Part shown: positions 28,860 to 37,838 of the stretch, one piece after another | Layout of the letters: each line of letters begins with the position of its first letter | Position numbering within the stretch: the first letter of the stretch is position 1 | Source of the DNA: Nocardioides sp. zg-1230 | Lineage (GTDB): Bacteria > Actinomycetota > Actinomycetes > Propionibacteriales > Nocardioidaceae | NCBI RefSeq assembly: GCF_013155335.1 | Contig: NZ_JABJQZ010000004.1 | Span: 248,001-312,000 of the forward strand | Reading direction: 5' to 3' | Length of the DNA stretch: 64,000 nt | Notes under the pieces: generated by a model | Seen by the model: the letters and a program-made list of their open reading frames with translations, nothing else | Told to the model about the DNA's origin: nothing | The model's database searches: none | Made by a program: the position numbers and the translations under genes

Positions 28860-30031
28860 GTGCCGCACACCTGCGGTCCGTGCCGCCCGTCGCGGAGCCG
28901 ATGAGCCGGACGCGCGACGCCGAGCGCCTCGCGCGGGTGACCCTGAGCTGCGCCGTGGAGCCCGGTGACGGCACGACGTCGTCGCTCGTGCGCCAGATGG
29001 GCGCGGAGCGCGCACTCGAGAAGGCGCGGTCAGCGGGTGAGGGCGAGCCCGGGGAGATGCTGGCGCTGCGGCTGGCCGAGGTCGACGCGGTCCGGCAGCT
29101 CGACCAGGCCGAGCGGTGCGGCATCCGCTTCCTCGTCCCGGGTGACGCCGAGTGGCCCGTCGGCCTCGACCAGCTCGACGACGCCATCACCACGGACGGG
29201 TTCGGCGGCACGCCTCCGGGCCTGTGGGTGAAGGGTCCGATGCCGCTCACCGAGCTCGCCACCTCGGTCGCCGTGGTCGGCTCGCGGGCCGCCTCGGTCT
29301 ACGGCGTGGAGATGACCCGCTCGGTCTGCGCGCACCTCGCGCTCTCGGGGGTGCCGGTCGTCTCCGGTGGGGCGCTCGGCATCGACTTCGAGGCGCACGA
29401 CGCCACGCTGTCCGCCGACGGTGTCACGGCCGCTGTCCTGGCCTGCGGTGCGGACCGGGTCTATCCCGCCCACAACCGGCTCCTGCTCCAACACCTCGCC
29501 GCCGAGTTCGCCGTCGTGTCCGAGCAACCACCCGGCTCGGCGCCCACGCGGCCGCGGTTCCTGGCCCGCAACCGGCTGATCGCCGCCATGACCACCGGCA
29601 CGGTGGTGGTCGAGGCGGCCCTTCGGAGCGGCGCCCTCAACACGGCCGGGTGGGCCGAGAGCCTGAACCGCCACGTGATGTGCGTGCCGGGTCCGGTCAC
29701 CAGCTACACCTCCCGGGGCGTCAACAACTTCCTCCGCGAGGGCCGCGGCACCGTCGTGACCCACGGCGCAGAGGTGCTCGAGCTGGTCGGCGCGGCGGGG
29801 GAGCACCTGGTCGAGCCACCGCGGGGCGAGGATCGACCGCGCGACGACCTCACTCCGACCGAACGGACCGTCGTGGAGTGGGTGCCGGTCAGCGAGCCGG
29901 CGAGGGTGGACTCGATCTCCCGCCTCTGCGGGCTCCCGCTCCGCACCACCGAAGGCGCGCTGCGTCGACTGAGGTCCAAGCGGTTCGTCCAGCTCACCGA
30001 TGAGGGATGGCGGCTCGCGCCTGACGTGTGA
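28856..30031 (+). CDS. dprA: DNA-processing protein DprA
   Basis: 391 residues. Rossmann-like DprA core: VAVVGSRAASVYGVEMTRSV, VVSGGALGIDFEAHDATL, RFLARNRLIAAM, VVEAALRSGALNTAGWA. A helical SAM-like N-terminus and a C-terminal winged helix (VDSISRLCGLPLRTTEGALR) flank it. DprA protects incoming single-stranded DNA and loads RecA. GTG 28856 overlaps the comM stop (GTGA). Confidence 0.94.
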   Translation: MSAAHLRSVPPVAEPMSRTRDAERLARVTLSCAVEPGDGTTSSLVRQMGAERALEKARSAGEGEPGEMLALRLAEVDAVRQLDQAERCGIRFLVPGDAEWPVGLDQLDDAITTDGFGGTPPGLWVKGPMPLTELATSVAVVGSRAASVYGVEMTRSVCAHLALSGVPVVSGGALGIDFEAHDATLSADGVTAAVLACGADRVYPAHNRLLLQHLAAEFAVVSEQPPGSAPTRPRFLARNRLIAAMTTGTVVVEAALRSGALNTAGWAESLNRHVMCVPGPVTSYTSRGVNNFLREGRGTVVTHGAEVLELVGAAGEHLVEPPRGEDRPRDDLTPTERTVVEWVPVSEPARVDSISRLCGLPLRTTEGALRRLRSKRFVQLTDEGWRLAPDV

Positions 30032-30059
30032 GCACCCTCGGCGCGCCTAGGCTGCGAGG

Positions 30060-31013
30060 GTGAGCGAGCCGGCCGTGCCCGACCAGGGCGAAGGGAAGGA
30101 CCTTCCCGAGTCCTTCATCCGCCTCCTCGGCGACTACGAGCGCCACCTCGTCTCGGAGCGCGACCTCGCCCCGCACACGGTGCGCGCCTACCTCGGCGAC
30201 ATCGCCGGGCTGCTCGACCACTGCCAGCGGCTCGGGGTCACGGACGTGGCCGACCTCGACCTGCGCACGCTCCGCAGCTGGTTGGCGCGGCTGCAGACGA
30301 CCGGTCGCAGCCGTACGACGATCGCGAGGCGGGCCACCGCCGCGCGGGTGTTCACCGCGTGGCTGCACCGGACCGGCCGGTTGCCGAACGACCCCGGGGC
30401 CGCGCTGGGCTCGCCCAAGAAGCACAAGACCCTCCCGCCGGTGCTGCGTGCCGACGAGGCCGAGGCGCTGATCCGGTCGGCCGCAGACCTCGCCGACGAC
30501 GGCACCCCGGTCGGTGTGCGCGACGTCGCGATGCTCGAGCTGCTCTATGCCACGGGAATCCGGGTCGGTGAGCTCGTCGGCCTCGACATCGACGACGTGG
30601 ACGACGAGCGCCGGGTCGTGCGCGTGTTCGGCAAGGGCCGCAAGGAACGCTCGGTGCCCTACGGCACCCCGGCCGGTCGGGCGGTCGACCGCTGGCTGAC
30701 GGCCGGCCGGCCGCGCCTGCGGGTCGAGGGCTCAGGCCCGGCCCTGTTCCTGGGGGTGCGGGGGCGGCGCATCGACCAGCGTGCGGTCCGCCACCTCGTG
30801 CACCGCCGCATCGCCGACGTACCCGGGGCTCCCGACATCGGACCGCACGGTCTGCGCCACACGGCCGCCACCCACCTGCTCGAGGGCGGCGCCGACCTCC
30901 GCTCCGTGCAGGAGCTCCTCGGCCACGCCTCGCTCGCGACCACCCAGCTCTACACCCACGTCACGACCGACCGGCTGCGCCGGGCCTACCAGCAGGCCCA
31001 CCCCCGCGCCTAG
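30060..31013 (+). CDS. xerC: Tyrosine recombinase XerC
   Basis: 317 residues. SAM-like core-binding N-domain (19-115) and catalytic domain with Arg168 (ATGIRVGEL), the hairpin lysine (GKGRKER), His263 and Arg266 ([11 protein letters not shown]), His289 (LLGHASL) and nucleophile Tyr298 (TQLYTHV). Resolves chromosome dimers at dif. Position after dprA matches Rv2894c. TAGGCT lies 6 nt before GTG 30060, so the mRNA should be leaderless. No integrase-type insertion or neighbouring att site is seen; this is the housekeeping enzyme. Confidence 0.93.
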   Translation: MSEPAVPDQGEGKDLPESFIRLLGDYERHLVSERDLAPHTVRAYLGDIAGLLDHCQRLGVTDVADLDLRTLRSWLARLQTTGRSRTTIARRATAARVFTAWLHRTGRLPNDPGAALGSPKKHKTLPPVLRADEAEALIRSAADLADDGTPVGVRDVAMLELLYATGIRVGELVGLDIDDVDDERRVVRVFGKGRKERSVPYGTPAGRAVDRWLTAGRPRLRVEGSGPALFLGVRGRRIDQRAVRHLVHRRIADVPGAPDIGPHGLRHTAATHLLEGGADLRSVQELLGHASLATTQLYTHVTTDRLRRAYQQAHPRA

Positions 31014-31131
31014 CCGGATCCCTCCGGCGGGCCGGGAGCGTCATACGGATCCGCACCCATGCGTGCTGACGGGTATGACGTCGGCCGGCGGGCGCTGGGC
31101 AGCAGCGTGTCAGGGGACGCTTGCCAGCCGC

Positions 31132-31710
31132 TCAGGCGATCCAGTCGACCGGGCGTCGCCAGCGTGCGAGGGGTGGGCTCCACGGAATCCGTGCGGTGAC
31201 GGGGTCGTCGCGCCACAGCGGGAGGAGCCGCACCGGACCTCCGCCGACGAGGGTGAGCGGGTCGAGATAGGTCCGGTCGTCGCCGTCGCCCTCCACGAGT
31301 CCCCAGTGCAGGCAGGCGGCGGGGAAGCAGTGGCTGTCGGTGACCACCAGGCGGCCGAGCACGTCGCCGGCCGCCACCGCCTGGCCGCGCTCGACCGACG
31401 CCACGACCGGCTCGTACGTCGTACGACGACCGCCGTGCAGCACGGTGACGACGGGCTTGCCGCCGATGGAGCCGGCGAAGCCGACCGTCCCGGCCAGCGC
31501 GGCGTGCACCGACTGGCCGGGGGATCCGGCCAGGTCGACGCCGCGGTGTCCGGCGGCGTACGGCGTGGGCGGCGGCTCGAAGTGGCGTACGACGTCGGGG
31601 CGGGGGTCGAGCGGCCACACCCCGGTGGGCTGCTCGTCCGGACGCGCGTGGGCAGGCCCGGCGACACCGAGCGCCAGCAGGAGCAGGACGGTTCCGAGGA
31701 CGGCTCGCAT
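31132..31710 (-). CDS. Secreted M23 (LytM-like) peptidase family protein
   Basis: 192 residues: signal peptide (MRAVLGTVLLLLALGVAG...AHA), then an M23 beta-domain with zinc ligands His55 and Asp59 (GHRGVDLAG), GTVGFAGSIGGKPVVTV, and a last motif ACLHWGL. The usual HxH here reads CxH (Cys133, His135), so the general-base histidine is replaced, though a nearby His (SHCFPAAC) might serve. Probable cell-wall peptidase or a wall-binding relic. GAGGAT lies 6 nt before ATG 31710, the leaderless spacing. It is convergent with xerC, as Rv2891 is near rpsB in mycobacteria. Confidence 0.88.
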   Translation of the reverse strand: MRAVLGTVLLLLALGVAGPAHARPDEQPTGVWPLDPRPDVVRHFEPPPTPYAAGHRGVDLAGSPGQSVHAALAGTVGFAGSIGGKPVVTVLHGGRRTTYEPVVASVERGQAVAAGDVLGRLVVTDSHCFPAACLHWGLVEGDGDDRTYLDPLTLVGGGPVRLLPLWRDDPVTARIPWSPPLARWRRPVDWIA

Positions 31711-32152
31711 CCGGCGATCCTCACCCGAGGCGGGGCGTCGGACGAGCCGCAGCGACGATGGCTGTGGACAACGACCTCCACGCCCCGCCTGTGGACGTCC
31801 GAGGGCCCCGGATCAACGCTCGGATCCACGCTCGGCCCACGCTCAGCGCAGCGGCCGGCAGTGATTCGCCTAGCAGGGAACCTCTGGCCTACGATGTGCG
31901 GAGCAGTCCATCCGGACTGACTTCGCACGCTCGCCGACCGTGCCCGGGATGCTCCTCGATCCCGGACCACCCGCGGGCGTCGGTCCTCAGTTCCTGCCAG
32001 CCCCACCGGCGGGATCGGACCGGCGTGCGAGCGTCAGGGCTCCCGGCACCCGCCGGGCGCAGCAACTGAAAACAACAGGAGCCACGCTCCCGGCCCGACC
32101 TGCCGAAGGCCGGGCACATCGGTGAGCGTCCTCCGCGAAAACAGGAGAACCC
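31711..32152 (+). promoter_or_regulatory. 442-bp intergenic region with rpsB promoter and long leader
   Basis: No gene seen. CCTCTGG (31881-31887) followed by TACGAT (31890-31895) resembles the rpsP and rplS promoters, giving a 5' leader of roughly 250 nt before rpsB. The leader contains several GC-rich dyads and ends with AGGAG before ATG 32153. A single TTGTCCACA (minus strand, 31763-31771) matches a DnaA box. Leader-based feedback control of S2 synthesis is possible but unproven. Confidence 0.5.
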
Positions 32153-33172
32153 ATGGCAGTCGTCACCATGCGCCAGCTGCTCGAGAGCGGCGTCCACTTC
32201 GGTCACCAGACCCGTCGTTGGAACCCCAAGATGAAGCGCTTCATCATGACCGAGCGCAACGGCATCTACATCATCGACCTGCAGCAGTCGCTGGCCTACA
32301 TCGACCGCTCGTACGCCTTCGTCAAGGAGACCGTCGCCAAGGGCGGCGTCATCATGTTCGTCGGCACGAAGAAGCAGGCCCAGGAGGCCATCGCCGAGCA
32401 GGCGACGCGCGTCGGGATGCCCTATGTCAACCAGCGCTGGCTGGGCGGCATGCTCACCAACTTCCAGACCGTGCACCAGCGGATCAACCGCCTCAAGGAG
32501 CTCGACGAGATCGACTTCGACGACGTCGCGGGCTCCAACCGCACGAAGAAGGAGCTCCTCCAGATGCGCCGCGAGCGCACCAAGCTGGACAAGACGCTCG
32601 GCGGCATCCGTGACATGACCAAGGTCCCCTCCGCGGTGTGGATCGTCGACACCAACAAGGAGCACCTGGCCGTCGAGGAGGCCCGCAAGCTGCGGATCCC
32701 GATCATCGGCATCCTCGACTCCAACTGCGACCCCGACCTGGTCGACTTCCCGATCCCGGGCAACGACGACGCCATCCGCGCGGTCGGCCTGCTGACCCGC
32801 GTGGTCGCCGACGCCGTCGCCGAGGGCCTCATCGCCCGCTCCGGCGCCAAGGCCGGCGACGCCGACGAGACCGTCGGTGCCGAGGAGCCCCTCGCCGAGT
32901 GGGAGCGCGAGCTCCTGGCCGGTGACGCCGAGAAGGCGGCCGCGACCGCCACCGGTGACGCCGCCGCCGAGACCCCGGCCTCCGAGGCCACCGGCGCCGC
33001 TGCCGAGGCCCCGCAGGCCGAGGCGGCTGCCGACGCCGCGACCGAGGCCCCGGCCGAGGCTGCCGCCGAGGCGCCCGCGGAGACCGACGCTCCCGCCGCC
33101 GAGGCGCCCGTCGAGACCGACGCTGCCGCCACCGAGGCGCCCACCGAGGCCGAGGCCGACAAGAAGGACTGA
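32153..33172 (+). CDS. rpsB: 30S ribosomal protein S2
   Basis: 339 residues. The first 240 are canonical S2 ([67 protein letters not shown]). Residues 245-339 are an acidic Ala/Glu/Pro tail of imperfect EAPAEA-type repeats ending EADKKD; E. coli S2 is 241. Organised with tsf downstream, as in nearly all bacteria. AGGAG lies 7 nt before ATG 32153. Confidence 0.98.
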   Translation: MAVVTMRQLLESGVHFGHQTRRWNPKMKRFIMTERNGIYIIDLQQSLAYIDRSYAFVKETVAKGGVIMFVGTKKQAQEAIAEQATRVGMPYVNQRWLGGMLTNFQTVHQRINRLKELDEIDFDDVAGSNRTKKELLQMRRERTKLDKTLGGIRDMTKVPSAVWIVDTNKEHLAVEEARKLRIPIIGILDSNCDPDLVDFPIPGNDDAIRAVGLLTRVVADAVAEGLIARSGAKAGDADETVGAEEPLAEWERELLAGDAEKAAATATGDAAAETPASEATGAAAEAPQAEAAADAATEAPAEAAAEAPAETDAPAAEAPVETDAAATEAPTEAEADKKD

Positions 33173-33180
33173 TCCGGTCA

Positions 33181-33212
33181 CGCCGGCCGCGGGCTCACGT
33201 CCGCGGCCGGCG
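33181..33212 (+). terminator. Perfect 12-bp hairpin between rpsB and tsf
   Basis: CGCCGGCCGCGG (33181-33192) and CCGCGGCCGGCG (33201-33212) with an 8-nt loop. It probably acts as a partial terminator or processing site that sets the S2 to EF-Ts ratio. No U tract. Confidence 0.55.
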
Positions 33213-33286
33213 CCCGCGTCGTCCCACCCACCGCAGGGCCGCCCCCGAGTGGCCCGCGAAACCCCTGGATCGAAGGAAGAAGGACC

Positions 33287-34099
33287 ATGGCCAACTTCAC
33301 CGCTGCCGACGTCAAGAAGCTCCGCGAGCTGACCCAGGCCGGGATGATGGACTGCAAGAAGGCGCTGACCGAGGCGGACGGCGACTTCGACAAGGCCGTC
33401 GAGCTGCTCCGCGTCAAGGGTGCCGCCAAGGCTGCCGCCCGCGGCGCCGAGCGCGAGACCGCTGCAGGCCTCGTCGCCACCTCCGGCAACGCGCTGGTCG
33501 AGCTCAAGAGCGAGACCGACTTCGTGGCCAAGAACGAGGAGTTCATCGCCAAGGCGCAGCAGATCGCCGACGTCGCGGACTCCGTCAAGGCCGCCGACAC
33601 CGAGGCCCTCAAGGCCGCCGAGCTGGACGGCAAGACCGTCGGTGAGGTCGTCGAGGACCTGGCCATCACCATCGGCGAGAAGATCGAGCTGGGCGACGTC
33701 GCCTACTTCGAGGGCAACACCGTCACCTACATGCACAAGCGTGCCGCTGACCTCCCGCCCGCCGTCGGCGTGCTCGTGGAGTTCGAGGGTGACGAGACCG
33801 CCGCCCGCGCCGCCGCGATGCAGATCGCCGCGATGAAGGCCCAGTACCTCACCCGCGACGAGGTCCCCGCCGACGTCGTCGAGTCCGAGCGCTCCATCGC
33901 CGAGCAGAAGACCCGCGAGGAGGGCAAGCCGGAGCAGGCGATCGCCAAGATCGTCGAGGGCCGCCTCGGTGGCTTCTTCAAGGAGATCGTCCTGCTCGAG
34001 CAGGAGTCGGTCACCGAGTCCAAGAAGTCGGTCAAGGCCGTCCTGGACGAGGCCGGCACCACCGTGAAGCGGTTCGCCCGCTTCGAGGTCGGCGTCTGA
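33287..34099 (+). CDS. tsf: Translation elongation factor Ts
   Basis: 270 residues. N-terminal UBA-like domain ([20 protein letters not shown]), the TDFVAKN signature ([15 protein letters not shown]) that pries open EF-Tu, and the core dimerisation repeats; the long [19 protein letters not shown] helix is present. It recycles EF-Tu-GDP. GAAGAAGGA precedes ATG 33287. Located 114 bp after rpsB. Confidence 0.97.
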   Translation: MANFTAADVKKLRELTQAGMMDCKKALTEADGDFDKAVELLRVKGAAKAAARGAERETAAGLVATSGNALVELKSETDFVAKNEEFIAKAQQIADVADSVKAADTEALKAAELDGKTVGEVVEDLAITIGEKIELGDVAYFEGNTVTYMHKRAADLPPAVGVLVEFEGDETAARAAAMQIAAMKAQYLTRDEVPADVVESERSIAEQKTREEGKPEQAIAKIVEGRLGGFFKEIVLLEQESVTESKKSVKAVLDEAGTTVKRFARFEVGV

Positions 34100-34119
34100 G
34101 CCAGCTCCACCTGATCACC

Positions 34120-34158
34120 GACGAGGGGTCGTACGCCACCGGCGTACGGCCCCTCGTC
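34120..34158. terminator. Bidirectional terminator after tsf
   Basis: 18-bp stem with a single G-U wobble and a 3-nt loop (ACC at 34138-34140), arms starting GACGAGGGG and ending CCCCTCGTC. It lies between converging tsf and the minus-strand gene at 34179. Its outer arms resemble the palindrome at 17923. Confidence 0.75.
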
Positions 34159-34178
34159 GCGTGCGGGGGCGCGGGGCC

Positions 34179-34727
34179 TCAGCCCTCCTCGCCGCGGGCC
34201 ACCCGGTGCCAGTACGCCGCGATCTCGCTGCCCTCGCGCACCACGGCCTCCGGTGCCTGCGGGGCGGGCCAGAGCTGCAGCAGGTAGCGGTCGGGCGCCT
34301 GCTCGCCCTCGTCGGGGGTGTCGACCCGGTTGCCCTCGTCCATCGCCGCCGCGCAGTAGCGGGCGCGGTGGCAGCCGGCCTGCGGCACGGTCGCTCCGTA
34401 GCCGCCCTCGAAGGTCTCGAGCGCGAGCGTGGTGCCGCGCAGCTCGACCGACACCTCGACCGCGTCGGTCCACTCCTCGTCGAGCGGAGGCTCCTCCTCG
34501 TCCCAGGAGATCGTCAGCGGTACGTCGCCGGTGTGCACGCCGGTGACGAGCGAGAGCTGGTGCGGGATGCGGGCACCGGCGAGCCCGCACACCTGGCCCA
34601 TGACCGGGCCGACCGGGTCGCCGTCGAACCCGCCCGTCGCACTCGGGGGGAACTCGTCGTCGTCGACGAGGGAGAAGACGTGGATGAACCCGTAGTGGAC
34701 GTCCACCAGCTCGTCGAAGATGATCAC
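34179..34727 (-). CDS. Conserved hypothetical cytoplasmic protein
   Basis: 182 residues from GTG 34727. Start chosen because TAGGGT lies 7 nt upstream (leaderless pattern) and the conserved-looking VIIFDELVDVHYGFIHV follows at once. Acidic, no signal or membrane segment; contains VCGLAGARIPHQLSLVTG, LTISWDEEEPPLDEEWTDA and a possible Cys pair (GCHRARYC). The second half has beta-rich spacing. I do not recognise a family. It lies divergent from pyrH and convergent with tsf. Confidence 0.78.
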   Translation of the reverse strand: MIIFDELVDVHYGFIHVFSLVDDDEFPPSATGGFDGDPVGPVMGQVCGLAGARIPHQLSLVTGVHTGDVPLTISWDEEEPPLDEEWTDAVEVSVELRGTTLALETFEGGYGATVPQAGCHRARYCAAAMDEGNRVDTPDEGEQAPDRYLLQLWPAPQAPEAVVREGSEIAAYWHRVARGEEG

Positions 34728-34776
34728 GCGGCCCACCCTAGGGACTGGCGGGTTCGTCGGGCCCCCTCCGTTCCGG

Positions 34777-34782
34777 TAGGTT
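34777..34782 (+). promoter_or_regulatory. Probable -10 of pyrH
   Basis: TAGGTT, with TTCGTC 18 nt upstream (34753-34758), about 35 nt before the pyrH GTG. It sits back to back with the TAGGGT of the minus-strand gene at 34735-34740. Confidence 0.4.
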
Positions 34783-34817
34783 TCGGATGACCCACCCAGG
34801 CGCGCGAAGGGAACCAC

Positions 34818-35531
34818 GTGGCGTACAACCGAGTCCTGCTCAAGCTCTCCGGCGAGGTGTTCGGTGGAGGCGAGGTGGGGTTGGACCTCGACGTCATCAA
34901 CGCCCTCGCCGGCGAGGTGGCCGAGGTCGCCAAGTCCGGCGTCCAGATCGCGATCGTCGTGGGCGGTGGCAACTTCTTCCGCGGCGCCGAGCTCCAGCAG
35001 CGCGGCATGGAGCGCGCCCGTGCCGACTACATGGGCATGCTCGGCACGGTGATGAACTGCCTCGCCCTCCAGGACCTCATCGAGAAGCACGGCGTCGAGA
35101 CGCGCGTGCAGACCGCCATCACGATGGGCCAGGTCGCCGAGCCCTACATCCCGCGCCGCGCGATCCGGCACATGGAGAAGGGCCGCGTCGTGATCTTCGG
35201 CGCCGGTGCCGGCATGCCGTTCTTCTCCACCGACACCGTGGCCGCCCAGCGTGCACTGGAGACGCGGTGCGAGGTGATCCTGATGGGCAAGCAGGGTGTC
35301 GACGGCGTCTACGACTCCGACCCCAAGACCAACCCGGACGCGGTGAAGTTCGACCGGCTCAGCTACGACGAGTACCTCGCGCGCGACCTCAAGGTCGCCG
35401 ACGCCACCGGCATCGCCATGGCCCGCGACAACAAGATGGACATCGTCTTCTTCAACCTCTCCACGCCGGGCACGATCGGGCGCGCGGTGCGGGGTGAGAA
35501 GATTGGCACGCTGGTGAGCAGCACGGCCTGA
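34818..35531 (+). CDS. pyrH: UMP kinase
   Basis: 237 residues, amino-acid-kinase fold: [67 protein letters not shown], and a C-terminal [13 protein letters not shown]. Phosphorylates UMP to UDP and is the first gene of the pyrH-frr-cdsA run shared by most bacteria. GTG 34818 has GAAGGGAA upstream. Confidence 0.96.
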   Translation: MAYNRVLLKLSGEVFGGGEVGLDLDVINALAGEVAEVAKSGVQIAIVVGGGNFFRGAELQQRGMERARADYMGMLGTVMNCLALQDLIEKHGVETRVQTAITMGQVAEPYIPRRAIRHMEKGRVVIFGAGAGMPFFSTDTVAAQRALETRCEVILMGKQGVDGVYDSDPKTNPDAVKFDRLSYDEYLARDLKVADATGIAMARDNKMDIVFFNLSTPGTIGRAVRGEKIGTLVSSTA

Positions 35532-35592
35532 CCGGGCCGTCCCACCCTGCCTGCGCCACCAGCACCACGACGTACGAGGAGAGAGAGCAACC

Positions 35593-36150
35593 GTGATCAA
35601 CGACGTCATGAACGATGCCGACGCCAAGATGGGCAAGTCGGTCGAGGCGACGCGCGAGGAGTTCGCCGCCATCCGGGCCGGCCGCGCCAACCCGGCGATG
35701 TTCGCCAAGATCACGGCCGACTACTACGGCACCCAGACCCCGCTGCAGCAGCTCGCGAGCTTCACCTCGCAGGACGCCCGCACCATCCTCATCCAGCCCT
35801 TCGACATCGGCGCGATGGGCAACATCGAGCGTGCCATCCGCGACTCCGACCTCGGGGTCAACCCGGCCAACGACGGCAAGGTGCTGCGCTGCGTCTTCCC
35901 CGAGCTGACCGAGGAGCGCCGCAAGGAGTACATCAAGCTCGCCAAGGCGAAGGCCGAGGACGGGCGGGTGTCGGTCCGCAACGTGCGTCGCACCGCCAAG
36001 CAGGGTCTCGAGAAGCTCGAGAAGGACGGCGAGGTCGGCAAGGACGACGTCACCGGTGCGGAGAAGCGCCTCGACGCCCTCACCAAGACCCACACGGACA
36101 AGATCGACGAGTTGCTCAAGCACAAGGAAGCCGAGCTGCTCGAGGTCTGA
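35593..36150 (+). CDS. frr: Ribosome recycling factor
   Basis: 185 residues, exact family length. Three-helix-bundle markers: IRAGRANPAMFAKI, YYGTQTPLQQLASF, ERRKEYIKLAKAKAEDGRVS, VRNVRR and C-terminal ITDKIDELL-type helix. With EF-G it splits post-termination ribosomes. GTG 35593 is preceded by GAGGAGAGAGAG. Confidence 0.96.
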   Translation: MINDVMNDADAKMGKSVEATREEFAAIRAGRANPAMFAKITADYYGTQTPLQQLASFTSQDARTILIQPFDIGAMGNIERAIRDSDLGVNPANDGKVLRCVFPELTEERRKEYIKLAKAKAEDGRVSVRNVRRTAKQGLEKLEKDGEVGKDDVTGAEKRLDALTKTHTDKIDELLKHKEAELLEV

Positions 36151-36162
36151 GCCACCCCGTCG

Positions 36163-37062
36163 ATGACCACACCTGACCCACCGGCGGCGCCGGCTCCGCA
36201 ACCGAAGGCGCCCAAGGACCACGGTCGCGCCGGTCGCGACCTGCGTGCTGCCGTGATCTCGGCGGTCGTCCTCGTCGCGGCGATCCTGGTGTCGCTGCTG
36301 TTCTGGAAGCCCGCCTTCATGGGCATCGTGGCGATCGCGGTCGTGATCGCCGTCTGGGAGCTGCACCGGGGCCTGTCGGCCAAGGGCGTCGACATCCCCG
36401 AGCAGCCCCTGATGCTCGGTGGCGTGGTGATGGTCGTCGTGGCCTACGTCTGGGGGGCGCCGGCTCTGGTCACCGCGACCGCCGTCACCGCGCTCGTCAT
36501 CATGCTGTGGCTGCTGCGGCGCGGCGTCGACGGCTACGTCAAGAACGCCACCGCGTCGGTCTTCACCCTCGTCTACGTGCCGTTCCTGGCCTCCTTCGTT
36601 GCGCTGCTGCTCGGCGAGGGCGGCACCGCCCCCGCGTTCGGGCTGGACGTCGACGACCCCGGTGTGCGGGGCGTGATCACCTTCATCGCCATCACCGTCG
36701 CCTCCGACACCGGCGGCTACGTCGCCGGCGTCCTGTTCGGCAAGCACCCGATGGCCCGGGTCATCTCGCCCAAGAAGTCGTGGGAGGGCTTCGCCGGCTC
36801 CATGGTCGCCACCATCGCGGTCGGCGTCTGGCTGGTGTCCTCGTTCCTCGGTGGCGACTGGTGGGTCGGCGTCCTCCTCGGAGTGATCGCCGCGGTCATG
36901 GCGACCCTCGGAGACCTCTGCGAGTCGGTGATGAAGCGTGACCTCGGGATCAAGGACATGAGCCAGGTCATCCCCGGTCACGGCGGGCTGATGGACCGGC
37001 TCGACTCGCTGCTGGCCACCGTCGCCCCGATCTGGCTGGTCCTCTACTACCTCGTCTTCTGA
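36163..37062 (+). CDS. cdsA: Phosphatidate cytidylyltransferase
   Basis: 299 residues, about 8 hydrophobic segments. The CDP-diglyceride synthetase signature is at the C-terminus: KRDLGIKDMSQVIPGHGG followed by LMDRLDSL (about 258-282). Makes CDP-diacylglycerol for phospholipids at the membrane. N-terminal 30 residues are Pro/Ala-rich. The TGA shares a base with the ATG of the next gene (TGATG). Confidence 0.95.
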   Translation: MTTPDPPAAPAPQPKAPKDHGRAGRDLRAAVISAVVLVAAILVSLLFWKPAFMGIVAIAVVIAVWELHRGLSAKGVDIPEQPLMLGGVVMVVVAYVWGAPALVTATAVTALVIMLWLLRRGVDGYVKNATASVFTLVYVPFLASFVALLLGEGGTAPAFGLDVDDPGVRGVITFIAITVASDTGGYVAGVLFGKHPMARVISPKKSWEGFAGSMVATIAVGVWLVSSFLGGDWWVGVLLGVIAAVMATLGDLCESVMKRDLGIKDMSQVIPGHGGLMDRLDSLLATVAPIWLVLYYLVF

Positions 37063-37838
37063 TGCGCCTGCTCGTCACCGGTGGTCGTACCGGTTACCTG
37101 GGGCGCCACGTCGTCGCGGCCGCGGACGGACACGACGTCGTCGCGGTCGCCTCGGCGGACTGCGACGTCCGCGACCCTGCTGCCGTGGACGTGCTCCTGG
37201 AGACCTGCCGGCCCGACGCCGTGATCCACACGGCCTACGTCCAGTTCGACTGGGCCGTCACCGCCACGGGGGCGGCGCACGTGGCGCTGGCCGCGGCGGC
37301 GTACGACGCGCGGCTGGTGCTGGTGTCGAGCGACGTCGTCTTCTCCGGCGACGACGTCCACTACGACGAGACGGCCCACCCTGATCCGATCACCGCCTAC
37401 GGAGCGGCGAAGGCGGCAGCCGAGACGACCGCGCTGGCCGCCTGCGAGGACGTCGTGGTGGCACGCACCTCCCTGATCCTGGGGGACGGCGCGTCACAGC
37501 ACGAACGGCTCGTCCATGCTCTCGCAGGCGGAGCGGAGGGTGCGCTGTTCGACGACGAGGGGCGGTGCCCGGTGCACGTCGGCGACCTCGCTGCTGCCCT
37601 CGTCGAGCTCGCAGTCGGCGACTACCGGGGCGTGATGCACGTCGCGGGTGCGGAGGCGATGAGCCGGCTGGAGCTGGGTCGCCTCATCGCGCGGCGCGAC
37701 GGGCTGGACCCCGACGTGTTGCGGGGAACGAGCCGCGCGGGGCTCCCCGGCCCCGTCGACGTACGCCTCGACTCCCGCCTGGCCTCGACCGTCCTCACGA
37801 CGCGCCTGCGTGGGGCGCGCGAGTTCCTGGCGTCATGA
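37062..37838 (+). CDS. SDR family sugar-nucleotide reductase-like protein (RmlD-like)
   Basis: 258 residues. Rossmann start LLVTGGRTGYLGRHVV, LVSSDVVFSGDD, and the catalytic YGAAK (YxxxK) after HPDPITA, matching dTDP-4-dehydrorhamnose reductase-like extended SDRs; shorter than RmlD (about 290). Reduces or epimerises an NDP-sugar or a related metabolite; substrate uncertain. Coupled to cdsA (TGATG) and to the phosphatase gene (ATGA). Confidence 0.85.
   Translation: MRLLVTGGRTGYLGRHVVAAADGHDVVAVASADCDVRDPAAVDVLLETCRPDAVIHTAYVQFDWAVTATGAAHVALAAAAYDARLVLVSSDVVFSGDDVHYDETAHPDPITAYGAAKAAAETTALAACEDVVVARTSLILGDGASQHERLVHALAGGAEGALFDDEGRCPVHVGDLAAALVELAVGDYRGVMHVAGAEAMSRLELGRLIARRDGLDPDVLRGTSRAGLPGPVDVRLDSRLASTVLTTRLRGAREFLAS

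Noticed and set aside
30060-31013. Integrase of a mobile element
   Set aside because: Full XerC length and motifs in the conserved dprA-xerC-rpsB order; no att repeats or cargo genes.
31763-31771. TTGTCCACA DnaA box upstream of rpsB
   Set aside because: A single box without a cluster, AT-rich segment or dnaA/dnaN neighbours; not an origin.
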